Below are positions 8,715 to 16,429 of a stretch of DNA of 32,226 nt, piece after piece. The stretch is from contig JBEKZI010000017.1 in the NCBI GenBank assembly GCA_049510055.1, positions 1 through 32,226 on the forward strand, in the 5' to 3' direction. The notes below the pieces were generated by a model, which saw nothing but the letters and a program-made list of their open reading frames with translations, ran no database searches and was not told the DNA's origin. A program made the translations under genes and the position numbers. This DNA is from JALHTV01 sp049510055 (GTDB lineage: Bacteria; Planctomycetota; Phycisphaerae; SM23-33). The number at the start of each line of letters is the position of its first letter. Positions within the stretch are counted from its first letter, which is position 1.

Positions 8715-9066
8715 GGGGGCGAACTGGCTTCGACCGGACGAGTTGCGGTGTCGGTGGCGTGCCCAGGTTCCAAGGAGGCCTGGTAAAACACCTTGGACTA
8801 ACTTCAGATGCCAATCCCGAATTGGCACTGGCTGCCTAATTAGGTAGCCCGTCCGGTGGGTCTTGCCCGCGAGGCCCGCCAGGACGCAAGCAGCGGGCTT
8901 ACCGGCTGGGAGTGGCCCGGTTACCCAGTCGGGACATTATGGGCGGGCTCGCCTTCGCCGGACCGTGTCGCCGCGGGCCGGCGAGGGGAGACCAAAACAG
9001 CGACTACGCACGTAGAGGCCGGCACTGAAACGTCACGGGACCCGGGTTCGATTCCCGGCGCCTCCA
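8715..9066 (+). ncRNA. ssrA: Transfer-messenger RNA
   Basis: tmRNA frees ribosomes stalled on broken mRNA and tags the peptide for proteolysis. The 5' end GGGGGCGAACTGGCTTCGAC and the 3' end GGTTCGATTCCCGGCGCCTCC-A are diagnostic. The ends pair as a seven-base acceptor stem (GGGGGCG with CGCCTCC, one G-T). The CCA end is not encoded. The tag reading frame ends at TAA 8837-8839 and reads SDANPELALAA from 8804; the exact resume codon is uncertain. The length of about 352 bases is normal for the one-piece form. Confidence 0.95.
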
Positions 9067-9070
9067 TCCT

Positions 9071-9132
9071 GCTTCGCTCCGGCCTGAGGGGCCGGAGCTT
9101 CGCAGGACTTTGTCCTGCGAAGTAAGCGAAGC
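9071..9132. other. Branched hairpin structure after tmRNA
   Basis: GCTTCGCT (9071-9078) can pair with AGCGAAGC (9125-9132), enclosing two perfect hairpins. The first is GCTCCGGCC/GGCCGGAGC (9076-9098) and the second CTTCGCAGGAC/GTCCTGCGAAG (9098-9122, loop TTT). Adjacent stems compete for a few bases. It may be a processing or transcript-end structure. Confidence 0.5.
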
Positions 9133-9148
9133 GAACTAAAAGCAGGTT

Positions 9149-9192
9149 GCCCTGCGTAGTCTCGGCGCGCCGGGACGAAGCAGGGCATTTTT
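9149..9192 (+). terminator. Rho-independent terminator after tmRNA
   Basis: GCCCTGC (9149-9155) pairs with GCAGGGC (9180-9186), with inner pairing through GTC-CGGCGCGCCG-GAC, followed by ATTTTTA. It is the most terminator-like structure downstream of ssrA. Confidence 0.65.
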
Positions 9193-9473
9193 ACGTCATC
9201 AGCTCACCTGCGGCTTGCCCGGCTCGCCTCGCCACAGCGAGTCGCCGTGGCGACTTGGCAAGCCGCTGCCAGAAACTGTTTCGACCCCGGGAACACGTGC
9301 TCCATTCTACTTCGCTTCCCGCACGTCAGCCGGAAGCCATTCGCCAGTGCCCTCGTCTGTGGCCGACGTTCACGGTGCCAGAGCATGTTGCCGCTTACGG
9401 CGTGCGGCGCTTTGACGTAATATGACCGGCGGCGGCAACAGGCGCCTTTTGGGACTTTCCAGACGGGAAACGC
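9193..9473. other. Intergenic region before the ABC exporter
   Basis: About 280 bases with no supported gene. It contains loose inverted repeats, among them CGGCTTGCC near 9213 and GGCAAGCCG near 9258. A TAATAT at 9418-9423 could be a -10 box for the exporter, but no good -35 box accompanies it. Confidence 0.4.
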
Positions 9474-11615
9474 ATGCGGGATTTCACCCGATCTTTGAAG
9501 TACCTCTGGCCTTACCGGCTGCGGATAGGTCTGGCCCTGCTCTGCACGCTGGGTATCAGCGTGCTGTGGGCCGGCGGACTGGCTGCGATCCTGCCGGCGG
9601 CCAAGGTGCTGATGTCTTCCGAGGGCCTGCACGGCTGGGTGTACAGGCTGGCGGCCTCGGACCGCCTGGGCGTGGACCTGGTCTCGTACTTGCCCCCCGA
9701 GCGCACCCAACTCCAGGGCCAGCAGCTCTCTTGGGTGGTGGCGGTGGGGCAGCCCCATCGTTCGCACCGCAACGCCGGCGCCCTGCTGCCGGGCCAGTGG
9801 GTGGTGGGTCTGGAGGATGGCGACGTCGCTCACCGGTTTCTGCGGGCGGATGCACTGCTGCGGCTGCTGGCGATGCAGCAGCCGGATCGGCGGATCACGC
9901 TTCGCGTATGCCGGTCGGACAGCGACCAGATTACGCTGTTGCCTGTGGTGACAAGCACGTTGACCCTGTCGACCCAAGCGATGCTTTGGCTGACCCGGCG
10001 CTTTCCCGAGCCGCGGACCTTCGCGGACCGCTTCCCGATCCTGTTGACGCTGCTGGTCTTCGGGATCGTCATCAGCATCCTGCGCGACGCCCTGCGGATT
10101 CTTCAGGAATTCCTGTCCAGCTCGGCGGTGTGGTACGCGGTGAATGACATCCGCAACGACAACTACAACGTGGCCCTGCGTCTGCCGGTGGGCTATTACG
10201 CCAAGCACGGGACCGCCGACGCGATCAGCCGTTTCACCTATGACGTGGGTATGCTGGCCCGGGGGCTCATCACGTTGCTGAGCAAGACGCTGGTGGAGCC
10301 CGCCAAGGCGTTGGCGACGCTGGCCCTGGCGCTCATCCTGTCCTGGAAGCTGACCCTGATCGCCCTGATCGCCGGTCCGCCGGCATTCCTGGCCATTCGC
10401 CGGCTGGGGCGGGCGATGCGACGCGTTTCGCGCCAGGCGATGCTGAGCATGTCCCAAATGCTGGAGGTGCTGGAGGAGACGCTCGGCGGCATCCGAGTGG
10501 TCAAGGCCTACACCATGGAGAATCGCGAGCGCCGGCGGTTCCTGCGGGTCAACCACCAGTTGCTCCGCCAGAACCTCAAGGTGTTCTTTGTGGAAGCGTT
10601 GACGGCCCCGATCGTGGAGGCGCTGGGGATCACCGCGGCCATGGCCGCCGTAGCCGTGGCGGGATACTGGGTGCTCCACAATCAGCACGACTTGGACGCC
10701 GAGAAGTTCCTGGCGTTGATGGCGTGCCTGGTGGCGATGTTCGACCCGATTCGCAAGCTCTCGTCCGTTTCGACCGTCTTTCACGCCTCGGACGCCGCCG
10801 CGGCGCGGATCAGGGAACTGCACGATGCGCCGCAGGAAGTCACGTCGCCCGGGGCGCCCAGTCTGCCGCGCCACCGGCGCAGCATCGAGTTCCGCCACGT
10901 CAGTTTCCGCTACGACGGGACGAGCGATGACGCCCTTCGCGACGTCAACCTGACTATCCGGGCCGGCGAGAACGTAGCCATCGTCGGGCCCAACGGTTCG
11001 GGCAAGACCACGCTGGTGTCGATGCTCCCGCGATTGTTGGACCCCACGACCGGCCAGGTGCTCATTGATGGGACGGACATCGCGCGGTGCTCTTTGCGGT
11101 CGTTGCGGCGGCAGATCGGGCTGGTGACGCAGGACGCCGTACTTTTCCACGCCACGATCGAGGAGAACATCTCCTACGGTCTGCACCGTTCGCAGCCCGA
11201 CAAGACCCGCCGCGCGGCCGAGCGGGCCTACGTGGACGAATTCATCCGGAAACTGCCCGAAGGATACGGCACCCTTGTGGGCCCCCATGGAGCGACGCTC
11301 TCGGGCGGGGAGAAGCAGCGGATCAGTATCGCTCGTGCCATCCTGCGCGACCCGGCTATCCTCATCTTTGACGAGGCGATGAGCCAGATCGACTCCGATT
11401 CGGAGCACCGGATTCAGCAAGCGATGCAGGAGTTCTCACGTGGCCGGACGACGCTGATCGTCGCGCACCGCTTTGCGACGGTGCTGGCCGCCGGCCGCAT
11501 TGTGGTGATGCAGGCGGGGCGGATTCAGGACAGCGGCACGCACGACGAGTTGATGAGCCGCTGTGAACTCTATCGACACCTCTACGCCACTCAGTTCATC
11601 GCCACGGGCGGCTAG
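9474..11615 (+). CDS. ABC exporter (MsbA/peptide type) with extra-membrane insertion
   Basis: A 713-residue half transporter with fused membrane and ATPase domains. The first helix is near residues 15-38 (IGLALLCTLGISVLWAGGLAAIL). Then about 120 residues that should face outward separate it from helix 2 near 180-200. This insert ends in a stretch resembling a PDZ domain (GALLPGQWVVGLEDGD ... ITLRVCRSDSDQITLLPVV). The ATPase has Walker A GPNGSGKTT, signature LSGGEKQR, Walker B LIFDEAMSQID and a switch His in VAHR. There is no N-terminal C39 peptidase domain. It ends 100 bp from the convergent radical SAM gene of the peptide cluster, so export of the modified peptide is a reasonable guess. Lipid export, as in MsbA, is the alternative. 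Confidence 0.88.
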   Translation: MRDFTRSLKYLWPYRLRIGLALLCTLGISVLWAGGLAAILPAAKVLMSSEGLHGWVYRLAASDRLGVDLVSYLPPERTQLQGQQLSWVVAVGQPHRSHRNAGALLPGQWVVGLEDGDVAHRFLRADALLRLLAMQQPDRRITLRVCRSDSDQITLLPVVTSTLTLSTQAMLWLTRRFPEPRTFADRFPILLTLLVFGIVISILRDALRILQEFLSSSAVWYAVNDIRNDNYNVALRLPVGYYAKHGTADAISRFTYDVGMLARGLITLLSKTLVEPAKALATLALALILSWKLTLIALIAGPPAFLAIRRLGRAMRRVSRQAMLSMSQMLEVLEETLGGIRVVKAYTMENRERRRFLRVNHQLLRQNLKVFFVEALTAPIVEALGITAAMAAVAVAGYWVLHNQHDLDAEKFLALMACLVAMFDPIRKLSSVSTVFHASDAAAARIRELHDAPQEVTSPGAPSLPRHRRSIEFRHVSFRYDGTSDDALRDVNLTIRAGENVAIVGPNGSGKTTLVSMLPRLLDPTTGQVLIDGTDIARCSLRSLRRQIGLVTQDAVLFHATIEENISYGLHRSQPDKTRRAAERAYVDEFIRKLPEGYGTLVGPHGATLSGGEKQRISIARAILRDPAILIFDEAMSQIDSDSEHRIQQAMQEFSRGRTTLIVAHRFATVLAAGRIVVMQAGRIQDSGTHDELMSRCELYRHLYATQFIATGG

Positions 11616-11715
11616 TGACCTTCGCCTTGCCCATGCCATCCGCCGGCGGCCAATGGCCCTGTGTTTCCGGACTGATGCCCCCGGTCTCTCGGAATGCCGA
11701 TGGGGAACCCCCCCC

Positions 11716-13179
11716 CTACCAGGGCACGCGCAGGGCCCGGAGGGGATGCCGCAGGACGAACCGGGCCAGCTTGCGGCGCATCGCCCGCCGGACGGCGAGA
11801 TCCCCTGACGGGGTATCGCGAAGGTAGGCCCACCGCATCTGCGGTTTGACGGTGTACTTCAGGAACCTCCGGTAGGCGCGGTTGAGCTCCTCATCCGACA
11901 TGGCCGTGAGGTTCACCGACGGGCCCGGCACTTCGAAGTAGGAAAGGCTTCCCCAGGTCAGAGTGCTCCGCTCTTGTGGACTGAGGTCCTGGTAGATCGG
12001 CGTGCCGGGCAGCGGGAAAAGCCGGCCGGCGGCGATGATCTCGGGTCTGGCCTGGCGCAGGAACTTGACGGTCTGGTTCAAATCCCATGCCGTTTCGCCG
12101 GGCAGACCTACCATGATGTCGGCGAAGATGCGCAGGCCCGCCTGGCGGGTCAGCAAGACGGCCCGGCGGTTGAGCTCGGCGGTGGCGTTCTTGCCCAGCC
12201 GGCGCAGCGCGTCGCTTGAACCGCTCTCAAAGCCGTACTCCACCTGGATGCACCCGGCCGATTTCATCTGATTCAGCAGCTCGCTGTCCGCTTGGTCCAC
12301 ACGCAGGCAGGCGTCCCATTGGAGCTGTTGGTGCAGGCCGGCGCGTCGGATCTGCTCGCAGAGCTCCAGCAGCCGCGAACGGTCGGCCCCCAGCGTGTCA
12401 TCCTCAAAGTGGATGGCCTCGACGCCGAACCGCCGGCGAGCAACCTGCATCTGCTCGATGACGTACGGAATGGAATGGAACCGCACGCCGACGCCGGAAA
12501 TCAAGTGCCCGGCGCAGAAGCGGCAGCGATTCGTGCAGCCGCGACTGGTGCGAATGTTGATCGCGGCGAGCTTGAGCCAGCGGATCAGGAATCGCCCTGG
12601 CGAGGTGTAGTAATCCATGCCGAATAGGTCGTAGGCGGGCGGTCCCAGGGTGTCCAGGTCCGTTACCGGCGGGCGGTCGGGCGTGCGGACGATGCCGCCG
12701 GCGGTGCGGAAGGCGATTCCCCGCACCGCTGGGCCGGGCCCGCCCTCGGCCAGCTCTCGCAGGGTGATTTCGCCCTCCCCGATGACGGCGACGTCGATCT
12801 GGGGACACTCCTGGAGCAGATGCTCGGGCAGGGCGGTGGGGTGCGGGCCGCCGGCCACTACCAGCGTCGCCGGGCCGCAGATCGTCTTGGCGTCCTGGGC
12901 CGCGAGTTGCCCTTCGGGCACACCCGGGGTTACCAGGGACAGTCCGACTATTTGCGGCTGGAACTCCTGCATCAATGTCTGCAGACTCGCCCGAGCGGCC
13001 GGCCAGTCAAAGCCGTTGCGCACCAACTGTTCCTCGGCGACGTACACCTTGACCTCATGGCCGCTGCGTCTCAGGACGGTCGCGATGCAGGCGATGCCAG
13101 TGGGCACCCATTGGGATCGAAAGATCCCTCGGGGCCAATCGGAGCGAGGAGGCGCGGGATAGACCAGCAGGATTTTCAT
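11716..13179 (-). CDS. B12-binding-domain radical SAM enzyme
   Basis: A 487-residue class B-type radical SAM protein. The N-terminal half (MKILLVYPAPP to about residue 150) is a cobalamin-binding-like Rossmann domain with the typical VVAGGPHPTALPE and AVIGEGE segments. The radical SAM barrel has CTNRCRFC with Cys215, Cys219 and Cys222 for the 4Fe-4S cluster, then GVEAIHFEDDTL and QVEYGFESGS. Family members do methylations and other C-C or C-S chemistry; the substrate cannot be read from sequence. ATG 13179 overlaps the TGA of the upstream gene as ATGA, so translation is coupled. It is the last gene of the peptide operon, which suggests action on the precursor peptides. The stop codon is followed by a run of nine G on this strand. 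Confidence 0.85.
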   Translation of the reverse strand: MKILLVYPAPPRSDWPRGIFRSQWVPTGIACIATVLRRSGHEVKVYVAEEQLVRNGFDWPAARASLQTLMQEFQPQIVGLSLVTPGVPEGQLAAQDAKTICGPATLVVAGGPHPTALPEHLLQECPQIDVAVIGEGEITLRELAEGGPGPAVRGIAFRTAGGIVRTPDRPPVTDLDTLGPPAYDLFGMDYYTSPGRFLIRWLKLAAINIRTSRGCTNRCRFCAGHLISGVGVRFHSIPYVIEQMQVARRRFGVEAIHFEDDTLGADRSRLLELCEQIRRAGLHQQLQWDACLRVDQADSELLNQMKSAGCIQVEYGFESGSSDALRRLGKNATAELNRRAVLLTRQAGLRIFADIMVGLPGETAWDLNQTVKFLRQARPEIIAAGRLFPLPGTPIYQDLSPQERSTLTWGSLSYFEVPGPSVNLTAMSDEELNRAYRRFLKYTVKPQMRWAYLRDTPSGDLAVRRAMRRKLARFVLRHPLRALRVPW

Positions 13180-14105
13180 CTGGATTTCAACGTACTCCGG
13201 AACCATTGCCGGCGGAATGAGTCGCGCCGAGCGTGTCCGCGCAGGACGACGCCGCGGCTCAGTGCCAGGCGGCTTAACCAAGGGGGCCGGGACAGGCCCA
13301 GACGCCGCGCTAACTCGCGGCAGCGGCTCTCGCCCAGCAGCTTATAGGCCAGCCACAGGCCCATCGCAACCGCCTTGGCCGCCCCGGTGCGGGCCAGGGC
13401 GTCCTTCAGCCAGGCCTCGTCCAGTCCACCGGCCGCTTGACGAACCGCCAGCGTGAGGTCCACCAGCGGTTGCAGGCGATCGAAACTGTGGCTGGCGGCG
13501 CCGTGGACCGCCGCGATCAGGATCGTCCCGGCCGGGCTGGGATGGGGCAGAGGATCGGCTGGAGTCAGTTGCAGGTCCTCGAAGCTCACCGACACGCCGC
13601 GCCGCAAGGTGGGAGAGTTCACCAGGTTGGTGTGCACCTCCACGTGGCCGGCTGATCGCTGGGGCCGATGCCAGACCTCCTCCCCGTAACCCAGGGGGTG
13701 CTTCATGGCGACGACGACCGGCCGGTATCCCAGGTGCTCCATCCGGGGGCGTGTCGCGGCCAGCGCCGACTGCGGGATCAGCAGGTCCACGTCGGTGAAA
13801 GACCTCAGCGACGGGTGAGGATAGAGGCGATCGGCGAAATCGTAACCCTTCAGGACGATCACCGGCAAAGCAGCTTGGCGGAAGTCCTGGGTGATCTCGT
13901 GAGCCTGCTGCCGCAGCGCCAGGCACAGGCCTGTTCGTTGAAGGATCATGCCTGGGACGGATTCCCACAACGCCTGCGCCTTATCATCCCCGTTCCACAA
14001 CACCTGGCCGCGATCCGCCAGGCGGTGGATGTTGGACGCGACCGCCGGCAACACGCCGTGACGATCCGCCAGATCCAGCAGGAGTTTCATCTGTTCCCCC
14101 CGCAA
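13176..14105 (-). CDS. Nucleotidyltransferase-fold protein of RiPP clusters
   Basis: The protein resembles the uncharacterised nucleotidyltransferase family often found in lasso and related peptide clusters. It contains VIVLKGYDFADRLYPHPSLRSFTDVDLLIP, where K-G and D-x-D form the expected nucleotide and metal site, and a later VHTNLVNSP segment. The TTG at 14105 gives 309 residues, but the frame is open to a stop at 14190, and the extra stretch (KPIYSILAALADPLG) looks like a real family N-terminus. No ATG, GTG or TTG lies there; CTG 14180 or an ATT/ATC would be needed. GAGGTGA at the end of the upstream kinase-like gene could serve as the binding site. Its role in RiPP pathways is not established. 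Confidence 0.75.
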   Translation of the reverse strand: MRGEQMKLLLDLADRHGVLPAVASNIHRLADRGQVLWNGDDKAQALWESVPGMILQRTGLCLALRQQAHEITQDFRQAALPVIVLKGYDFADRLYPHPSLRSFTDVDLLIPQSALAATRPRMEHLGYRPVVVAMKHPLGYGEEVWHRPQRSAGHVEVHTNLVNSPTLRRGVSVSFEDLQLTPADPLPHPSPAGTILIAAVHGAASHSFDRLQPLVDLTLAVRQAAGGLDEAWLKDALARTGAAKAVAMGLWLAYKLLGESRCRELARRLGLSRPPWLSRLALSRGVVLRGHARRDSFRRQWFRSTLKSR

Positions 14106-14184
14106 GGGAGCGACCGTGACCGGTATGTCGCGCCCGAGGGGATCGGCCAGTGCCGCCAGAATGGAATAGATCGGCTTCAGAGGT

Positions 14185-15168
14185 TCACCTCAGCAGCGAC
14201 GTGACCAGCGCCCCAAGCTCTTGGAGGCGAGGGCCAAGGCTCACCTCGTACGTGTCGCTCGTGCGAACCAGCTCAGCCATGGCCGCGAACGCCCGCCCGT
14301 CGCTGCCCTCGCGGTGCTTCTCGTACGCACGCACGTTCTCGTTGACCAATCGGACCAGAGCGCGGGTTTTGTCCAGGGGATGCACCTGATGCTGCCAGGG
14401 ATTGTGGGGATTGAGGAAAAGGATCAGCCCCGCCGAGGCGGCCACGCGGGTGGTCGGCGCCGCGGCCGGCCGCACATCCACCAGCACCTCATCGTTTCCG
14501 ATGTGGCCCCTGTGAGGCAGTCCTGCCAGCCACGGCAGCATCTGAATCGTTTGGCGGTGGACCTTGCAGGGGAAGCGAAGGCCCCAGAGCTGCGCATCGT
14601 GGTGCGGCGTGGCCGGGCTGAAGAACGTGATGTCGTCGGCCAGCAGGCTGAAGCCTTCGCCGGCCAGGCCCAGGGCCGTGGTGGTCTTTCCCCTCCCGCT
14701 GAGGCCGGAGATGAGCACGGCCCGTCGCTGCGGCGGACGATCCAGGAACAGGCTGGCGGCGTGGATGACGTAGTGCCCCTGGTCGTTGAGGATGTCGCAG
14801 AGCCACGGCAGGACGCACGCCTCCAGCAGGCACCTTTCGGCCCCGGGCCGGACGACGAACTCCGCCCGCCCCGCCGACAAGTCCACGTCGGCCGTGGCTT
14901 GGTCGATCACCTCGGTTTGGCGTCTTCGCGGATTGCAGCGGAAGATGATTCGACTTCCGTTAGGCAGCGAACCCCGCCAGAATTCCGGCAGGTCCGTCAG
15001 GGCAGGCAAGTGCTGCGCGTAGCGAATGCGGAGGCAAAACGCCCCGTCGCCCGGCTGGGCGGCATAGGCGCCAATGGCGGCCTGCACGGGGGCGAGCAGC
15101 GCCGGGTCGTCCGCCTCGACGGCGATGCGTTCGCCATGAACGTCGAAATGGGCTTGGACGGAACACAT
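14185..15168 (-). CDS. HPr-kinase-like P-loop protein of the peptide cluster
   Basis: A 327-residue protein whose C-terminal half resembles HPr kinase/phosphorylase. It has Walker A GLSGRGKTT at residues 155-163, an IHAA segment (His136) just before, and LLADDITFF at about 175-183 in the place of the second metal-binding motif. The N-terminal 120 residues are not recognised. In some lasso clusters (for example paeninodin) a related kinase phosphorylates a C-terminal Ser of the precursor. All eight precursors here keep a Ser-Gly pair, so phosphorylation is possible; this is inference. The ribosome binding site is weak and the gene lies 130 bp after the decayed ninth precursor. Confidence 0.75.
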   Translation of the reverse strand: MCSVQAHFDVHGERIAVEADDPALLAPVQAAIGAYAAQPGDGAFCLRIRYAQHLPALTDLPEFWRGSLPNGSRIIFRCNPRRRQTEVIDQATADVDLSAGRAEFVVRPGAERCLLEACVLPWLCDILNDQGHYVIHAASLFLDRPPQRRAVLISGLSGRGKTTTALGLAGEGFSLLADDITFFSPATPHHDAQLWGLRFPCKVHRQTIQMLPWLAGLPHRGHIGNDEVLVDVRPAAAPTTRVAASAGLILFLNPHNPWQHQVHPLDKTRALVRLVNENVRAYEKHREGSDGRAFAAMAELVRTSDTYEVSLGPRLQELGALVTSLLR

Positions 15169-15299
15169 AACGTGGATACTAAAAGCAAGGAGCAGAATAC
15201 ACTGCCCCTTGCTTTCGCCGCCATACGGATTTTTGTGTCAAATGGGTTTAGACCGGTACGCTCCCGTCCGCGGCCGAGCCGGTTGCGACGCCTGAAACG

Positions 15300-15374
15300 C
15301 CCCCCCGTTACATCCGAAAGCTGCTCACGCTTCTGAAACGTTGGCTGAGAAGAGGGCTTCTGGGGCGTTTCTAC
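15300..15374 (-). pseudogene. Decayed ninth precursor copy
   Basis: The sequence aligns with the precursor leaders and reads VETPQKPSSQPTFQKREQ then LSDVTGG. The ATG of the other copies is replaced by GTA, the KKPY motif is broken (Tyr to Ser) and the ribosome binding site is reduced to AGGGAAA. After the leader the frame continues without likeness to the other tails. It keeps the 144-bp spacing from copy 8, so it is the distal, dead end of the array. Confidence 0.65.
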
Positions 15375-15416
15375 GCTTTCCCTAACCCGATACCGTGGCG
15401 AAGCCGCACTGTCTAT

Positions 15417-15518
15417 TTAAAAGGGCCCCCCTGAGCCGCGGACCGGGCTTTGAGTCGTATCCGAGAGCTTTTCGCGCTTCTGGAGCGTTGGCGGAGAATA
15501 GGGTTTCTTCGTTTTCAT
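15417..15518 (-). CDS. Precursor peptide 8 (33 residues)
   Basis: Leader MKTKKPYSPPTLQKREK then LSDTT, followed by the tail QSPVRGSGGPF. Tyr7, Pro10, Leu12 and Thr22 are kept. The tail differs most from the other copies of its group but keeps a Ser-Gly pair at 29-30. GAAGGAG stands 5 bases before the ATG. It is the last intact copy. Confidence 0.75.
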   Translation of the reverse strand: MKTKKPYSPPTLQKREKLSDTTQSPVRGSGGPF

Positions 15519-15562
15519 GCGATCTCCTTCAACCGGCACTGTGGCGACGCCGCACTGCCCGC

Positions 15563-15667
15563 TTAACGCCTAGCGCCCGAGGTGATGGAGGGACCGCCTT
15601 GAGTCATATCTGAGAGCTTGTCCCGCTTTTGGAGCGTCGGCGGAGAATAGGGCTTCTTCGTTTTCAT
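15563..15667 (-). CDS. Precursor peptide 7 (34 residues)
   Basis: Leader MKTKKPYSPPTLQKRDK then LSDMT, identical to copies 5 and 6, with tail QGGPSITSGARR. The tail stops early after GAR, so it is three residues shorter than in copies 5 and 6. The binding site is the weakened AAAGAG rather than AAGGAG. Confidence 0.75.
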   Translation of the reverse strand: MKTKKPYSPPTLQKRDKLSDMTQGGPSITSGARR

Positions 15668-15712
15668 GCGAGCTCTTTCAGCCGGCATCGTGGCGACGCC
15701 GCAGAAGCCTAC

Positions 15713-15826
15713 TTAACCCGTACCATCCCTAGCGCCTGAGGTGATGGGGGGACTACCTTGAGTCATATCTGAGAGCTTGTCCCGCTTCTGGAGCGTAGGC
15801 GGAGAATAGGGCTTCTTCGTTTTCAT
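15713..15826 (-). CDS. Precursor peptide 6 (37 residues)
   Basis: The leader is identical to copies 5 and 7; the tail is QGSPPITSGARDGTG. The repeat period to both neighbours is 159 bp. The ribosome binding site is AAAGAG, weaker than in copies 4, 5 and 8. Confidence 0.75.
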   Translation of the reverse strand: MKTKKPYSPPTLQKRDKLSDMTQGSPPITSGARDGTG

Positions 15827-15871
15827 GCGAGCTCTTTCAGCCGGCACCGTGGCGACGCCGCAGAAGCCTGC

Positions 15872-15985
15872 TTAAGCATTACCATCCCTAGCGCCTGAGG
15901 TGATGGGGGGGTCGCCTTGAGTCATATCTGAAAGCTTGTCCCGCTTCTGGAGCGTAGGTGGAGAATAGGGTTTCTTCGTTTTCAT
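15872..15985 (-). CDS. Precursor peptide 5 (37 residues)
   Basis: Leader MKTKKPYSPPTLQKRDK then LSDMT; tail QGDPPITSGARDGNA. A strong AAAGGAG precedes the ATG. The tail holds Asp25 and Asp34, neither at the place needed for a lasso ring if the core starts at residue 24. Confidence 0.75.
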   Translation of the reverse strand: MKTKKPYSPPTLQKRDKLSDMTQGDPPITSGARDGNA

Positions 15986-16030
15986 GCGATCTCCTTTAGC
16001 CAGCACCGTGGCGACGCCGCAGAAGCCTAC

Positions 16031-16141
16031 TTAATCATTAGCATCAACGCCCGAGGTGATGGAGGCCCCGCCTTGAGTCGTATCCGAGAGCTTTTCACGC
16101 TTCTGGAGCGTAGGCGGAGAATAGGGTTTCTTCGTTTGCAT
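16031..16141 (-). CDS. Precursor peptide 4 (36 residues)
   Basis: First copy of the second leader type: MQTKKPYSPPTLQKREK then LSDTT, tail QGGASITSGVDAND. A strong GAAGGAG lies before the ATG. The 40-bp gap before it has the spacer sequence shared by copies 4-8, whereas copies 1-3 are separated by only 13 bp. Confidence 0.75.
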   Translation of the reverse strand: MQTKKPYSPPTLQKREKLSDTTQGGASITSGVDAND

Positions 16142-16181
16142 GCAATCTCCTTCAACCGGCACCGTGGCGACGCCGCGTTGG

Positions 16182-16292
16182 TCACGGGGGTGTAGGTGTA
16201 ACCCCGCTGACGCCGTCGGGCACAGCGGTGATGTCGGCAAGCCGCTCCAGCTTCTTCAACACGGGTTTGACATAGGGCTTCTTGGCGTTCAT
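16182..16292 (-). CDS. Precursor peptide 3 (36 residues)
   Basis: Leader of the first type, MNAKKPYVKPVLKKLERL then ADIT, with tail AVPDGVSGVTPTPP. It shares the leader with copies 1 and 2 but has a different tail. AAGGAA precedes the ATG by 6 bases. Confidence 0.78.
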   Translation of the reverse strand: MNAKKPYVKPVLKKLERLADITAVPDGVSGVTPTPP

Positions 16293-16305
16293 GCGTATTC
16301 CTTGG

Positions 16306-16416
16306 TCACTCGGGTGTAACCCCGCTGACGACGCCGGGCGTACCCTGAGCGGTGATGTCGGCAAGCCGCTCCAGCTTCTTCAACACGGGTTTGGCATAGG
16401 ACTTCTTGGTGTCCAT
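16306..16416 (-). CDS. Precursor peptide 2 (36 residues)
   Basis: MDTKKSYAKPVLKKLERL then ADIT, tail AQGTPGVVSGVTPE. It is nearly identical to copy 1, differing at three leader positions and two tail positions. The gap to copy 1 is 13 bp and includes AAAAAGGAA as the ribosome binding site. Confidence 0.78.
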   Translation of the reverse strand: MDTKKSYAKPVLKKLERLADITAQGTPGVVSGVTPE

Positions 16417-16429
16417 GCGTATTCCTTTT

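Noticed and set aside
9147..9425. 92-codon plus-strand ORF after tmRNA
   Set aside because: It runs through the terminator hairpin and has no ribosome binding site or family likeness.
9204..11420. 738-codon open frame on the minus strand
   Set aside because: It lies opposite the ABC exporter, is rich in Arg, Gln, His and Gly, and shows no family motif. It is a shadow of high-GC coding on the other strand.
11708..11716. Run of nine C at the end of the radical SAM gene as a phase-variable tract
   Set aside because: The run lies just after the stop codon on the coding strand, so slippage would not change the protein.
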